In this document: positions 1 through 7,011 of the stretch, in pieces | Position numbering within the stretch: position 1 is the stretch's first letter | Layout: each line of letters begins with the position of its first letter | Assembly (NCBI GenBank): GCA_964472545.1 | Contig: CAYYNP010000414.1 | Location: forward strand, 1 to 7,178 | From: CAYYNP01 sp964472545 | GTDB lineage: Bacteria > Planctomycetota > Planctomycetia > Pirellulales > Thermoguttaceae | Reading direction: 5' to 3' | DNA: 7,178 bases | Notes under the pieces: generated by a model | Seen by the model: only the letters and a program-made list of their open reading frames with translations | What the model was told of the DNA's origin: nothing | Database searches by the model: none | Translations under genes and position numbers: made by a program

Positions 1-1254
1 CATGAGGTGCTCCGACCCCGACTCGGGAGAGGTCGGGTGCGGCCAGGCCGGGCCGTCGCCAATTTCCGGCTCGAATTGTGCTTTGATCTTCAGCCCCTCG
101 GGCGTGGCCTCGATCAGCGCGATCGGGCCGCTGTCGTAGCGGAATAGCATGTGACCGTCGGCGTAGAGTACGGCGGCCGAGCCCTTGGCCACCGCGTCGC
201 CGCGCCAGGCGATCTCGCCGGTAAGGAAGTTGATGCAGACCGGCGCGCCGCGGTTGCCGCCGCTGCCGCCGTAGATGTGGTCGCCCACCAAGACCACGCC
301 GCCGTGATGGTTCTCGAACTCTCGGGCGCCCAGGAAATAGACCTCTTCGGCGTTGACACCGTCGCCGTCCGGGCTGAGCTTCAACAACGCGGCGCCCGTG
401 CCGTAGGCCGTGGTGACAAAGACGTGATCGCCGCGGACCTGCGCGTTGGGTATGATCGCGGTCCCATTGGCGATCTTGTTGTAGCCCCAGAGGAAGCGGC
501 CATCGTCGGCCGCCACGCCGACGGCGCCACGCCCGACCAACTGGACATACTGCCGCACGCCGCAGGCCTCACTGACGACGATCGACCCGTAGGCGGCGCC
601 GTCCTTGCCGCGGTCGCCCAGTTCGGGAACGGCACACTTCCAGATCGTCTCGCCGGTCTTCTTGTTCAAGGCGACGATCGTGGCGTCTTCCCCGCCGGGC
701 GTGCAGACGACCTTCTCGCCGTCGATCAGCGGCGACTCGGTGAACTTCCACATGCTCATCATCTTGCCGCCGAAATCCCGCGCGAAATCCCGCCGCCAGA
801 CGACCTTGCCGGTGGCCGTCTCGGCACAGATGATATCGCCCGACGTGCCGATCGCGTAGAGCAACTCGCCGTCAACGGTGGGCGTTCCGCGCGGGCCGCT
901 GGCATGCGGCGGGCCGATCGGAGCGGTCCAGAGACGCTCTTGCGTCTTCGGGTCGTAGGCCAGCACACATTGCGTATTCTCGCCGTCCCGCTCGACGTCG
1001 CCGGTGGTGAATAGCTTTCCCTCGGAAAACGATACGGTCGAATAGCCCTTGCCGAGACCTTCGATCTTCCAGAGCAGTTTCGGGCCGTCCGCGGGCCAGT
1101 TGTCGAACAGCCCCGTCTCGGCACATTTGCCGTCGCGCGCCGGGCCGCGGAATTGCGTCCACTCGGGAGTTGCCGCCGTGGCCGCCGCGATTGTCAGAAG
1201 AGCCGTTGCCAGAAGTGCTGCTGCGGGAACGTACCGTTGGACAAAACCTGTCAT
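1..1254 (-). CDS. Exported PQQ-binding-like beta-propeller repeat protein (BamB / polyvinylalcohol-dehydrogenase-like), 3' end cut by window edge
   Basis: The reading frame is open from ATG at 1254 to the first base of the window: 418 codons with no stop, so the C-terminus is missing. Residues 1-28 form a signal peptide: a basic start, then an Ala/Leu-rich core ending in ATAA. The mature start WTQFRGPARDG (32-42), followed by GPKLLWKIEGLGKGYS (57-72), is the characteristic opening of planctomycete PQQ-like propellers. Blade repeats with the pattern aliphatic-A-x-(D/E)-x-x-T-G-x-x-x-W recur, for example at 142-153 and 194-205. Later landmarks are GYNKIANGTA (257-266), FENHHGG (313-319) and a blade near 362-390. 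Family members usually end shortly after the WPHP region (404-407), so perhaps 20-40 residues are missing (inference). GGAGA at 1261-1265 lies 6 bases before the ATG and supports this start. No CXXCH haem motif is visible. The catalytic role and substrate are unknown, and a structural or binding propeller is as likely as a PQQ dehydrogenase. Confidence 0.9.
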   Translation of the reverse strand, partial: MTGFVQRYVPAAALLATALLTIAAATAATPEWTQFRGPARDGKCAETGLFDNWPADGPKLLWKIEGLGKGYSTVSFSEGKLFTTGDVERDGENTQCVLAYDPKTQERLWTAPIGPPHASGPRGTPTVDGELLYAIGTSGDIICAETATGKVVWRRDFARDFGGKMMSMWKFTESPLIDGEKVVCTPGGEDATIVALNKKTGETIWKCAVPELGDRGKDGAAYGSIVVSEACGVRQYVQLVGRGAVGVAADDGRFLWGYNKIANGTAIIPNAQVRGDHVFVTTAYGTGAALLKLSPDGDGVNAEEVYFLGAREFENHHGGVVLVGDHIYGGSGGNRGAPVCINFLTGEIAWRGDAVAKGSAAVLYADGHMLFRYDSGPIALIEATPEGLKIKAQFEPEIGDGPAWPHPTSPESGSEHLM

Positions 1255-1260
1255 GTAGAA

Positions 1261-1265
1261 TCTCC
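1261..1265 (-). promoter_or_regulatory. Ribosome binding site of the partial propeller gene
   Basis: Read on the minus strand this is GGAGA, 6 bases upstream of the ATG at 1254. It fixes the start directly before the signal peptide. No alternative start with a better site is seen nearby. Confidence 0.6.
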
Positions 1266-1302
1266 GGGAGGGTTTGGGTAGGATCGTCGCCGATGCGTGC
1301 CC

Positions 1303-1331
1303 ATTGTGTCGCGTCGACCGTCGCGTGTCAA
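1303..1331 (-). promoter_or_regulatory. Predicted sigma70-like promoter for the partial propeller gene
   Basis: On the minus strand a perfect -35 box TTGACA (1326-1331) is followed by exactly 17 bases and CACAAT (1303-1308), which matches the -10 consensus at four of six positions. Transcription would start near 1296, giving a leader of about 40 bases before the ATG at 1254. This suggests the gene can be transcribed independently of the ThuA gene upstream. It is a motif match only. Planctomycete promoters are less well characterised than those of E. coli. Confidence 0.5.
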
Positions 1332-1368
1332 TATCGGCGAATGGTTGCCGTCTGGCTTCGTGAGTTGT

Positions 1369-1392
1369 GGCTGTCTCGCGGAGCGAGACGCC
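1369..1392. repeat. Short strong hairpin, REP-like, after the ThuA gene
   Basis: A perfect 7-bp stem GTCTCGC / GCGAGAC (1373-1379 and 1383-1389) closes a 3-base loop. It is extended by GGC (1369-1371) pairing with GCC (1390-1392), with one bulged T at 1372. It lies 15 bases past the ThuA stop codon. No T-run follows on either strand, so it is not a textbook intrinsic terminator. It could be a Rho-linked 3'-end stabiliser, a terminator of non-standard type, or a solitary REP-type palindrome. Pairing is read directly; function is inferred. Confidence 0.5.
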
Positions 1393-1407
1393 TACTATAC
1401 GGCGCGT

Positions 1408-2298
1408 TCATCGACCGCGTTTCTTCGGGATGCCGGAGACAACGCCCCCGTCCGGCACGTCGACGTTGGCCGTCCAGAGGATCGCGTTGAGCAACATGCG
1501 GCGGTAGCTTTCGATCTGCACGTTGTTGTGATAATGGCCGCCGGTGAAGACGAAGCCGCGGCCGTTGTCGCGCTGCGTGGCCCAGGCGATCACGTGACGT
1601 TTGGGATCGTCCGACGGCAGCATCGACGTGAGCAGCGGCGTGCGGCGGGAGTCGTCTTTGCGGAAGACCTGGTTGAAGTAATACTCGTGATCGGTCGTCC
1701 ACGGCTTTACGCCGCGGAGGATCGGATGTTCCGGCGCGGCCGGCCGGGCCTCACTGCGGTCGATTTTCACCCGGGAGCCGTCGCCGTGGTATCCGTCGAT
1801 CCAATCGAGCATGTAGTCGCGCGACTTCGGATTGACGACGATCAGCGAGTAGTGCAAGACGACCAACCCGGTGCCGCGTTTCATCATGCCGTCGATCCGC
1901 TCGATGGCCCGTTTCTCGGCCGGCGAGTAGGTGGCGCCCGGATTGGCCGCGTCGTGGATGGGAAACAGCGAATGCGTTTCGTTCGTCAACCGATCGCCGC
2001 TGCTGTGGATCACGATCACGTCGGCACCGTCCAACTTGTCGACGTTTGCCAGGATGTTGCCGACGTAGAGTTCCGTCACGACGTCGTCTACGTTCGGCGA
2101 CGCCTCCAAACACGCCTTCAACAGCCGCAGGTCCTTTTCATATTCGTGGGCCCCCGGCCCGCCGTGGTCTTTAGGGCCGGCAATGAAAACGACCTTCTTC
2201 ACGGGCCGATCCGCCCCGGCCCCGTCGGGGTCCGCGGCCAGACAGCAGGACGAACATAACAGCAGGATGACGGCAATCGAGAACGTCTTGCGCAGCAT
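1408..2298 (-). CDS. Secreted ThuA-domain protein (trehalose-utilisation-like, glutamine-amidotransferase-like fold)
   Basis: This gene encodes a 296-residue protein with stop TGA at 1408. Residues 1-22 form a signal peptide with a hydrophobic core and the Cys-rich end LLLCSSCCLAA. The ThuA domain (PF06283-type) fills about 34-282. Landmarks are KKVVFIAG (34-41, first beta strand), GAHEYEKD (49-56), ADVIVIHSS (92-100), GTGLVVLHY (142-150), HPILRGVKPW (191-200), DHEYYFNQ (203-210), GGHYHNN (253-259) and NAILWTAN (271-278). ThuA proteins adopt a class I glutamine-amidotransferase-like fold. The family name comes from trehalose utilisation in rhizobia, but planctomycete paralogues are numerous and uncharacterised, so no reaction is assigned. 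The start at 2298 is chosen because AAGGAG sits 9 bases upstream and the signal peptide begins there. A start at 2412 would read through the inverted repeat. The gene lies 142 bp downstream of the large mosaic gene on the same strand. No clear promoter was seen in that gap, so co-transcription is plausible. Confidence 0.9.
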   Translation of the reverse strand: MLRKTFSIAVILLLCSSCCLAADPDGAGADRPVKKVVFIAGPKDHGGPGAHEYEKDLRLLKACLEASPNVDDVVTELYVGNILANVDKLDGADVIVIHSSGDRLTNETHSLFPIHDAANPGATYSPAEKRAIERIDGMMKRGTGLVVLHYSLIVVNPKSRDYMLDWIDGYHGDGSRVKIDRSEARPAAPEHPILRGVKPWTTDHEYYFNQVFRKDDSRRTPLLTSMLPSDDPKRHVIAWATQRDNGRGFVFTGGHYHNNVQIESYRRMLLNAILWTANVDVPDGGVVSGIPKKRGR

Positions 2299-2307
2299 TG
2301 TGAGGGT

Positions 2308-2313
2308 CTCCTT
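2308..2313 (-). promoter_or_regulatory. Ribosome binding site deciding the start of the ThuA-domain gene
   Basis: On the minus strand this is AAGGAG, 9 bases before the ATG at 2298. It decides between this start and an in-frame upstream ATG at 2412, whose product would carry 38 extra residues encoded largely by the palindromic repeat and untranslated leader. Confidence 0.7.
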
Positions 2314-2352
2314 GGCAAATCGTCGGTAACGTGGGGAGTTCAGGACGAAGGT

Positions 2353-2433
2353 GGGTGCCATGCCCACGCTTGCGTGGGCATGCACGATGATGCCGACCAC
2401 CTTCATGCCCACGCAAGCGTGGGCATGGCACCC
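2353..2433. repeat. REPIN-like element: perfect 30-bp inverted repeat made of two nested palindromes
   Basis: The arm at 2353-2382 is the exact reverse complement of 2404-2433, separated by a 21-base spacer. Each arm contains its own hairpin: ATGCCCACGC, two bases, GCGTGGGCAT (2360-2381 and 2405-2426), with TT in the left loop and AA in the right. The GGGTGCC tail lies on the outer side of both palindromes. The left hairpin can be lengthened by GTGC (2355-2358) pairing with GCAC (2382-2385). A further pair, 2347-2354 with 2397-2404 (GAAGGTGG / CCACCTTC), encloses the left hairpin, so two folds compete. The element begins 7 bases after the stop codon of the large mosaic gene and ends before the leader of the ThuA gene. 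Two inverted REP units with a short spacer define a REPIN, a non-autonomous element mobilised by a RAYT (Y1-type) transposase. No such transposase lies in this window. A role in mRNA 3'-end protection or transcript attenuation is possible. Confidence 0.75.
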
Positions 2434-2440
2434 GATTCTC

Positions 2441-5400
2441 TTATCGCGGCTCGTACTCCACGATCAACTCCGCCGGCTTGCCGGCTTCGCGGGTGATGTA
2501 GTCTACTCCGTCGCAGTTCACCGGGTCAATCATCAGGCTGAGTTCGCTCTTACCCTCCAGCGGCAGGTCCAACGGGCATTCGACGATCAACCGTTCGGTG
2601 ACCCGGCCGAGTTTGCCGACCGGCTTGCCCGGGGTGGGGCGGTTCTCGTAGTTCACCTGCTTTTCGTCCCAGGGATCGGTGACGATCCGCACGTTGCCGG
2701 AGTCGCTGGTGGGGTTGCCGGCGTTGTGGATCCGCAGGCGTACGCTGATCGCCCGGCCGGGCACGTCGAGGCGGAACTTCAGGTAGGCCAGGCCGTGGCC
2801 GCGGTCGGCCATCTTGCTCTCGCCGCCGTCGATGACCATCACGCCGGAAGCCCCCTGGTTGCGGTCGGGGTATCGCTGCGAGACGAAGGCGTCTTCGACC
2901 ACCGGCACCACGAGTTTGCCGCGGCGGCCGAGGTGCTCGATGTGGATCGTGCGCTGTGCTTGGATCGAGCCGTCGTCCGCCGCAAGGCGAACGCCGATCT
3001 CGTACTTCCCGGCCGGCACATTATCTTGCACGCTAACTTCGATGGGAGTCTCCGACCGTTGCCCCGCAGCGATACGCACGTCGGTCTGTTTCGGCGAAAC
3101 CTCGAATCCCTCGGGCAAGACGTATTGCAGCGTGCCGGCGAACGGTCCGTCGAGCAGGTTGGCCAGCTTGATTTGCCCGGCGCGTTTCGGCTCCATGCTG
3201 CTGAACTCGAATTCCGGTACGGAACACCCGAGCGTGAGCATCTTCTGGCGGACGATCTCGACGCCTTGGAGAATCGGCAACTGTCCCGGCTCGGCCGCGT
3301 CGCCCTTGGGGACCATTTCGATTACCAGGCTGTCGGCGACCTCGATGCCTTCGATGGTCTCGACCACGGCCTTGTTACGGCCGCCGGCCGCGGCGGCAAC
3401 GTCGAAATCCTCCAGCACGGTACGGCCCTGGATCTTCACGTCGAACGTGCGCCGGCCCGCTTCGGTGTTGTCGGGGTCGGCCATCATCAGCCGCACGTCG
3501 TACAGCCCCGTGCCGTCTTCGCCGGCAAGCAGCGGGATCGTACACTTCTGCAATCCGAGCGCGGCGGAAGCGTAGAGCCACGGGTCGTCGGTTTCGGTGG
3601 TCTCGGTGTAGACGGAATTGCCCGTCAGGTACTGCTTGCAGGTGGCTTCGATCTGAAGCGGTAACACCAACCGCCCGTGATACGGCCGGGGGAAGCCGAG
3701 CCAGAGTTTGCCGTCCGCGTCGCGGCGGTCGCCGGGCGCACCGAAGTTGATCGCCAGCCGATCGACCGGGGTCATCTTGCCGGTGCTGCTGTACATGGCC
3801 CAGCCTTTGAGTTTTTCGGTGGGCTGGAAGACGACGGTACACATGTTGGGAAACGCGCACATACAGCCGGCACTGGCCTCGGGCATTTGCAGCAGCCCGC
3901 CGGCGGGGATGAAGTTGATCCAACAACCGGGCCGCTGGGCACCGAAGTGGACCGTGCCGTAGTCGCGGTCGAGGTCGTAATAGCCGAGGTTCAACGAGCG
4001 GTAGAACATCGTGTTCTCCGAGGCACACGGCAGCCCGCAATGGTGGCCGATCCGCGAGAATTGCCATTGGACCGTCTCGCCGGTGATCGGATGCGTGCGC
4101 GTTCTCGGCTCGCCGGTGTGCAGGTCGAAGGCCCAGGGCTCGGCGTGTAGCGTGTCGCCGATGATTAACGGGCGGACGCGATAGCCGACCAGATCGGTCC
4201 AGAGCAGTTCGCCGTCTTCGGCCGACAGCGCCGTGATCCGCCGGGTGTCGAACTCGCCGGCGAAGAACTGCTGCCAGTAGTGGCCGTCGAGATAGACGCC
4301 AAACAGCACCAGCACGCCGTTGTTGACCATCGCCGCCTGGGTCATGCTGCCGGCCTTGCTCTTGCCCACGCCGCGGTTCATCTCGGCCGGCTTCTGCCAG
4401 AGCAGCTTGCCGGTCGCCGCGTCCAGGGCCACGACCATCCGCACTTCGGCCCCGGCCAGGGCCTTTTCGGCGTTGGCCCGCTGCGACTCGGGCAGTTCGG
4501 CGATTCCCCGGCGGAGGTCTTCGACCACGGCCTTGCGCTGTTCGTCCGACACCGTGCCGGATACGAGAAACAGCCGGCCCTCGCTGACGGCGATCGTGTT
4601 GTGCGGGATCTGCTGGCCTTTGTGGACCCAGCGATGCTCGCCCGTTTCGATGTCCACTGCAAACACGCAGTCGCTGTCGCGCATGTTCGTGGTGCGGCTG
4701 CCGTAGAGCAGTTTGCCGACCAGCGAGACGTATCCCCAACGGCGCGGTGTGGCGTCGTCGGCCGGCGGGAGCGCGTAGGTGGCCGTGGTTTCGCCGGTGG
4801 CCGGATCGAGCCGCAGGCATTTGTCGGCCACGGCCACGAAGAGTCCGTCGCGGCTTAGAGCCAGGTTGCTGCTGTCGTGCGAGGCGGCGGTGCGCATCGC
4901 CCCGGGGATGTCGCGTTGCCAGAGCTTCAGGCCGTTGTAGGCGTCGTAGGCCATGATGGTGTTTTCACCCTGCACGAACATCCGCCCGTCGAGCGAGAGC
5001 GGCGAGGCGGCCCGAGCATGCCGATTGACCATCTCGCCGGGCCCGGGACGCCCGAACCAGAGCACGCCGAAGGGGGCCTTGACGAGTTGGTCGTCGCCAC
5101 AGGCCGTATTGCCGGGGTTGGCGTATTGGTGGGTCCAGCTTCCGGCCCCTTCCAGCGGGCCACGGACGATCTTGGCCCAGGTGCCGTCGGCGTCGATCAA
5201 CTCGCCCTGAGGGAGCTTCGCTTGCTTCATCCACGCGCTGAGCTTTTCGGCATCGAGTCTATCTTCGGGGAACACGTCTGTGTACGTCTGACCGATCATT
5301 GCCACGCCGCCGTGAGGCTTCAGCATGCGGAACATCTCGACCGGGTGTTCGGGCAACTCGCCCCTGATGACGGTCGGTTCGGAGACGATCAGATTGGCGA

Positions 5401-7006
5401 AGTAGTCTGCGTACGGCACTCGATCCGGCGGCCATTGTTCGACACACACTCGTTCGCCATAGACACCGGCAGCGTCGAGGGTCCTGCGAGCGAAGGCCAC
5501 GCGGTCGGCATCTCGAGAGACGGCATATACTCTCAAGTCGCTTTGCCTCGCTAGCTCCAAAGCGAGTTGTCCGGTGTCCGACCCCAACACCAGACAGTAG
5601 CCGCGTCGAACGCCGCTCTTTTCGAGGATCGTTTTCGCTACCTTGTCGTAAGCGATGGGGAATAAGAAGACATTGCCATCATGGGGATCCTCGTTCGTCG
5701 ACTCGGCGACCTTCACGGGCAGCCGCCTTGGCTTAGGGGCGAAACAGTAAACCAGGCCCTTGTCCGTGCTCGCGAACAGTCGTCCGTCTGATACGGCCAA
5801 GCCCTTGGCGATCCCATCGACATGGCGCCGCCAACGTTCCTTTCCAGAGTCTGGACTGAAGGCGATCACCCGTTCGTTGCCGCCGGCGATCAGCAGGTCG
5901 CCGGCGAGGATCAGGGCATCGGCTGCCGCACACGGTACCTTCCAACGCACCGACTTCGAGTCCTTGCGGTCCACGGCGATCAGTTCGGTGTTGGTCGCCA
6001 GATAGGCCGTATCGGCCGAGACGACCATTTTCCGGCCGGGGAAGCTGGCAAAGCGGTCGCGGGTGCCGGCCCGATAGCCGACCATTTCTTCGGTGCCGGA
6101 GTACATTTGGTCGCCGGCCAGCAGGGCGTAGGTCCCGCCAACCGTTTTGCCGAAGAAGGGCGACGCAGCGGCCAGCTTGCCGGTCTTGCGATCGTAGGTC
6201 GCCGGCAGAACGCGGCCCATCGGCACGTAGAGGCTTGTCTTCGACGCCAGCATGTAGCCTTGCGGCGAGATCGTGCTCTGCGGCTTTTCGCCGCCGGTGT
6301 CGTTGCGCCAAAGCTCCTTGCCGGTGGCGGCGTCGACCGCGTAAAGAAACACGCCCTCGGCCGGGAAGATACCGGCGCTGAAGTAGGCCACGCCGTCGTC
6401 GACCACGATGCCGGTCCTAAGCGGCCAGAGCGAGATCATCCGGCCGTGGCCCAACGCGCGGCGGTCTTCCGGGGCGGCGCGGAATTTCCAGATCTGCTTG
6501 CCGGTAGCGGCATCAAGGCAATAGGCGTAGCCGTCGTCGGAACCGACGTAGACGCGCCCCTCGGCGAGGGTCGGCGCCAATCGCACCGGTCCGCCGGTGA
6601 TGAACGTCCAGCGTGGATGTCCCGTGGCCGCGTCGAGGCAATAGACTTTGTTGTCGGCCGAGGAACCGAAGTAGACGGCGCCCCCGGCGGCCACCGGCTG
6701 GAAGACGTCGTCGAAGTGGATCCGGCGCAGCTCGAGGATGTTCTCGACCGGCGCGGGCTTGGGATCGCCCCACGCCGGCTGCGGGGCGTGGCGCGACTCG
6801 AAGACCCACGACTCGAACAGCGGCGTAGCGAGTTGTTCGGCCGTGATGCCGCTGCGGGCCGCGTCGTGACGATAGGCCGGCCAGTCGTCGGCCCGGGCCG
6901 TTGTCGGCGTAAACGCCACGGCCAGGACCGCCATGACGGCAACGGCGGCGGCGAGGGCAAAGTAACTGGGCTGCCAAGATGATCGAACGTGCACCGGAGA
7001 CGTCAT
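2441..7006 (-). CDS. Large exported mosaic protein: two PQQ-like propellers flanking a methyltransferase-like domain, with C-terminal malectin-like and DNRLRE/CBM96-like domains
   Basis: This gene encodes a 1521-residue protein with stop TAA at 2441. Residues 13-38 form a long signal sequence ending in TTARA. Propeller 1 spans about 41-425, opening with DDWPAYRHDAARSG and carrying blades such as VYCLDAATGHPRW (121-133) and AYCLDAATGKQIW (161-173). A class I methyltransferase-like Rossmann domain follows at about 445-605: CLVLGSDTGQLALELA (471-486), then VYAVSRDADRVAFARR (493-508) and MLKPHGGVAMIG (561-572). Propeller 2 spans about 622-1120 and includes a Cys/His-rich stretch at 988-1056. A malectin-like beta-sandwich spans about 1126-1253 (FDVKIQGRTVLEDFDV, GVEIVRQ). 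An NEW3-like sandwich follows at about 1264-1358. A DNRLRE/CBM96-like domain ends the protein (about 1365-1518: EDAFV, DGGESK, AYLKFRL, WDEKQVNYENRP). It acts outside the cytoplasm, perhaps bound to glycans. No enzymatic activity can be assigned. The start at 7006 has AAGGA 7 bases upstream. A predicted promoter lies just above it. Confidence 0.88.
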   Translation of the reverse strand: MTSPVHVRSSWQPSYFALAAAVAVMAVLAVAFTPTTARADDWPAYRHDAARSGITAEQLATPLFESWVFESRHAPQPAWGDPKPAPVENILELRRIHFDDVFQPVAAGGAVYFGSSADNKVYCLDAATGHPRWTFITGGPVRLAPTLAEGRVYVGSDDGYAYCLDAATGKQIWKFRAAPEDRRALGHGRMISLWPLRTGIVVDDGVAYFSAGIFPAEGVFLYAVDAATGKELWRNDTGGEKPQSTISPQGYMLASKTSLYVPMGRVLPATYDRKTGKLAAASPFFGKTVGGTYALLAGDQMYSGTEEMVGYRAGTRDRFASFPGRKMVVSADTAYLATNTELIAVDRKDSKSVRWKVPCAAADALILAGDLLIAGGNERVIAFSPDSGKERWRRHVDGIAKGLAVSDGRLFASTDKGLVYCFAPKPRRLPVKVAESTNEDPHDGNVFLFPIAYDKVAKTILEKSGVRRGYCLVLGSDTGQLALELARQSDLRVYAVSRDADRVAFARRTLDAAGVYGERVCVEQWPPDRVPYADYFANLIVSEPTVIRGELPEHPVEMFRMLKPHGGVAMIGQTYTDVFPEDRLDAEKLSAWMKQAKLPQGELIDADGTWAKIVRGPLEGAGSWTHQYANPGNTACGDDQLVKAPFGVLWFGRPGPGEMVNRHARAASPLSLDGRMFVQGENTIMAYDAYNGLKLWQRDIPGAMRTAASHDSSNLALSRDGLFVAVADKCLRLDPATGETTATYALPPADDATPRRWGYVSLVGKLLYGSRTTNMRDSDCVFAVDIETGEHRWVHKGQQIPHNTIAVSEGRLFLVSGTVSDEQRKAVVEDLRRGIAELPESQRANAEKALAGAEVRMVVALDAATGKLLWQKPAEMNRGVGKSKAGSMTQAAMVNNGVLVLFGVYLDGHYWQQFFAGEFDTRRITALSAEDGELLWTDLVGYRVRPLIIGDTLHAEPWAFDLHTGEPRTRTHPITGETVQWQFSRIGHHCGLPCASENTMFYRSLNLGYYDLDRDYGTVHFGAQRPGCWINFIPAGGLLQMPEASAGCMCAFPNMCTVVFQPTEKLKGWAMYSSTGKMTPVDRLAINFGAPGDRRDADGKLWLGFPRPYHGRLVLPLQIEATCKQYLTGNSVYTETTETDDPWLYASAALGLQKCTIPLLAGEDGTGLYDVRLMMADPDNTEAGRRTFDVKIQGRTVLEDFDVAAAAGGRNKAVVETIEGIEVADSLVIEMVPKGDAAEPGQLPILQGVEIVRQKMLTLGCSVPEFEFSSMEPKRAGQIKLANLLDGPFAGTLQYVLPEGFEVSPKQTDVRIAAGQRSETPIEVSVQDNVPAGKYEIGVRLAADDGSIQAQRTIHIEHLGRRGKLVVPVVEDAFVSQRYPDRNQGASGVMVIDGGESKMADRGHGLAYLKFRLDVPGRAISVRLRIHNAGNPTSDSGNVRIVTDPWDEKQVNYENRPTPGKPVGKLGRVTERLIVECPLDLPLEGKSELSLMIDPVNCDGVDYITREAGKPAELIVEYEPR

Positions 7007-7011
7007 GAACG

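Noticed and set aside
151..1014. 287-codon open frame on the plus strand
   Set aside because: It is antisense to the partial propeller gene, which reads through the whole region with family-typical motifs.
1297..2259. 320-codon open frame on the plus strand
   Set aside because: It is antisense to the ThuA gene and its downstream gap. It has no domain features, while the minus-strand frame has clear ThuA motifs, a signal peptide and a good ribosome binding site.
2299..2412. Upstream in-frame start of the ThuA gene at 2412
   Set aside because: The extra 38 residues would be encoded by the palindromic element and leader. AAGGAG before 2298 marks the real start.
2353..2433. Intrinsic terminator or CRISPR repeat pair
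   Set aside because: No T-run follows the hairpin on either strand, so it is not a standard intrinsic terminator. There are only two copies, in inverted orientation, and no spacer array, which excludes CRISPR.
2351..3664. 437-codon open frame on the plus strand
   Set aside because: It lies opposite the 3' part of the mosaic gene, whose frame gives recognisable malectin-like and DNRLRE-like domains. The plus-strand product is a composition-driven His/Asp/Val-rich sequence without domain motifs, and its first codons run through the inverted repeat.
3839..4045. c-type haem binding in the Cys/His-rich patch
   Set aside because: No CXXCH motif is present. The closest spacings are CxxxC and CxC.
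3375..4820. 481-codon alternative frame on the minus strand
   Set aside because: It is an Arg/Ala-rich out-of-frame reading of the mosaic gene. The true frame here contains propeller 2 and is continuous, so neither a frameshift nor a second gene is needed.
5822..6982. 386-codon open frame on the plus strand
   Set aside because: It is antisense to propeller 1 of the mosaic gene. It is the usual high-GC shadow frame, with no recognisable motif.
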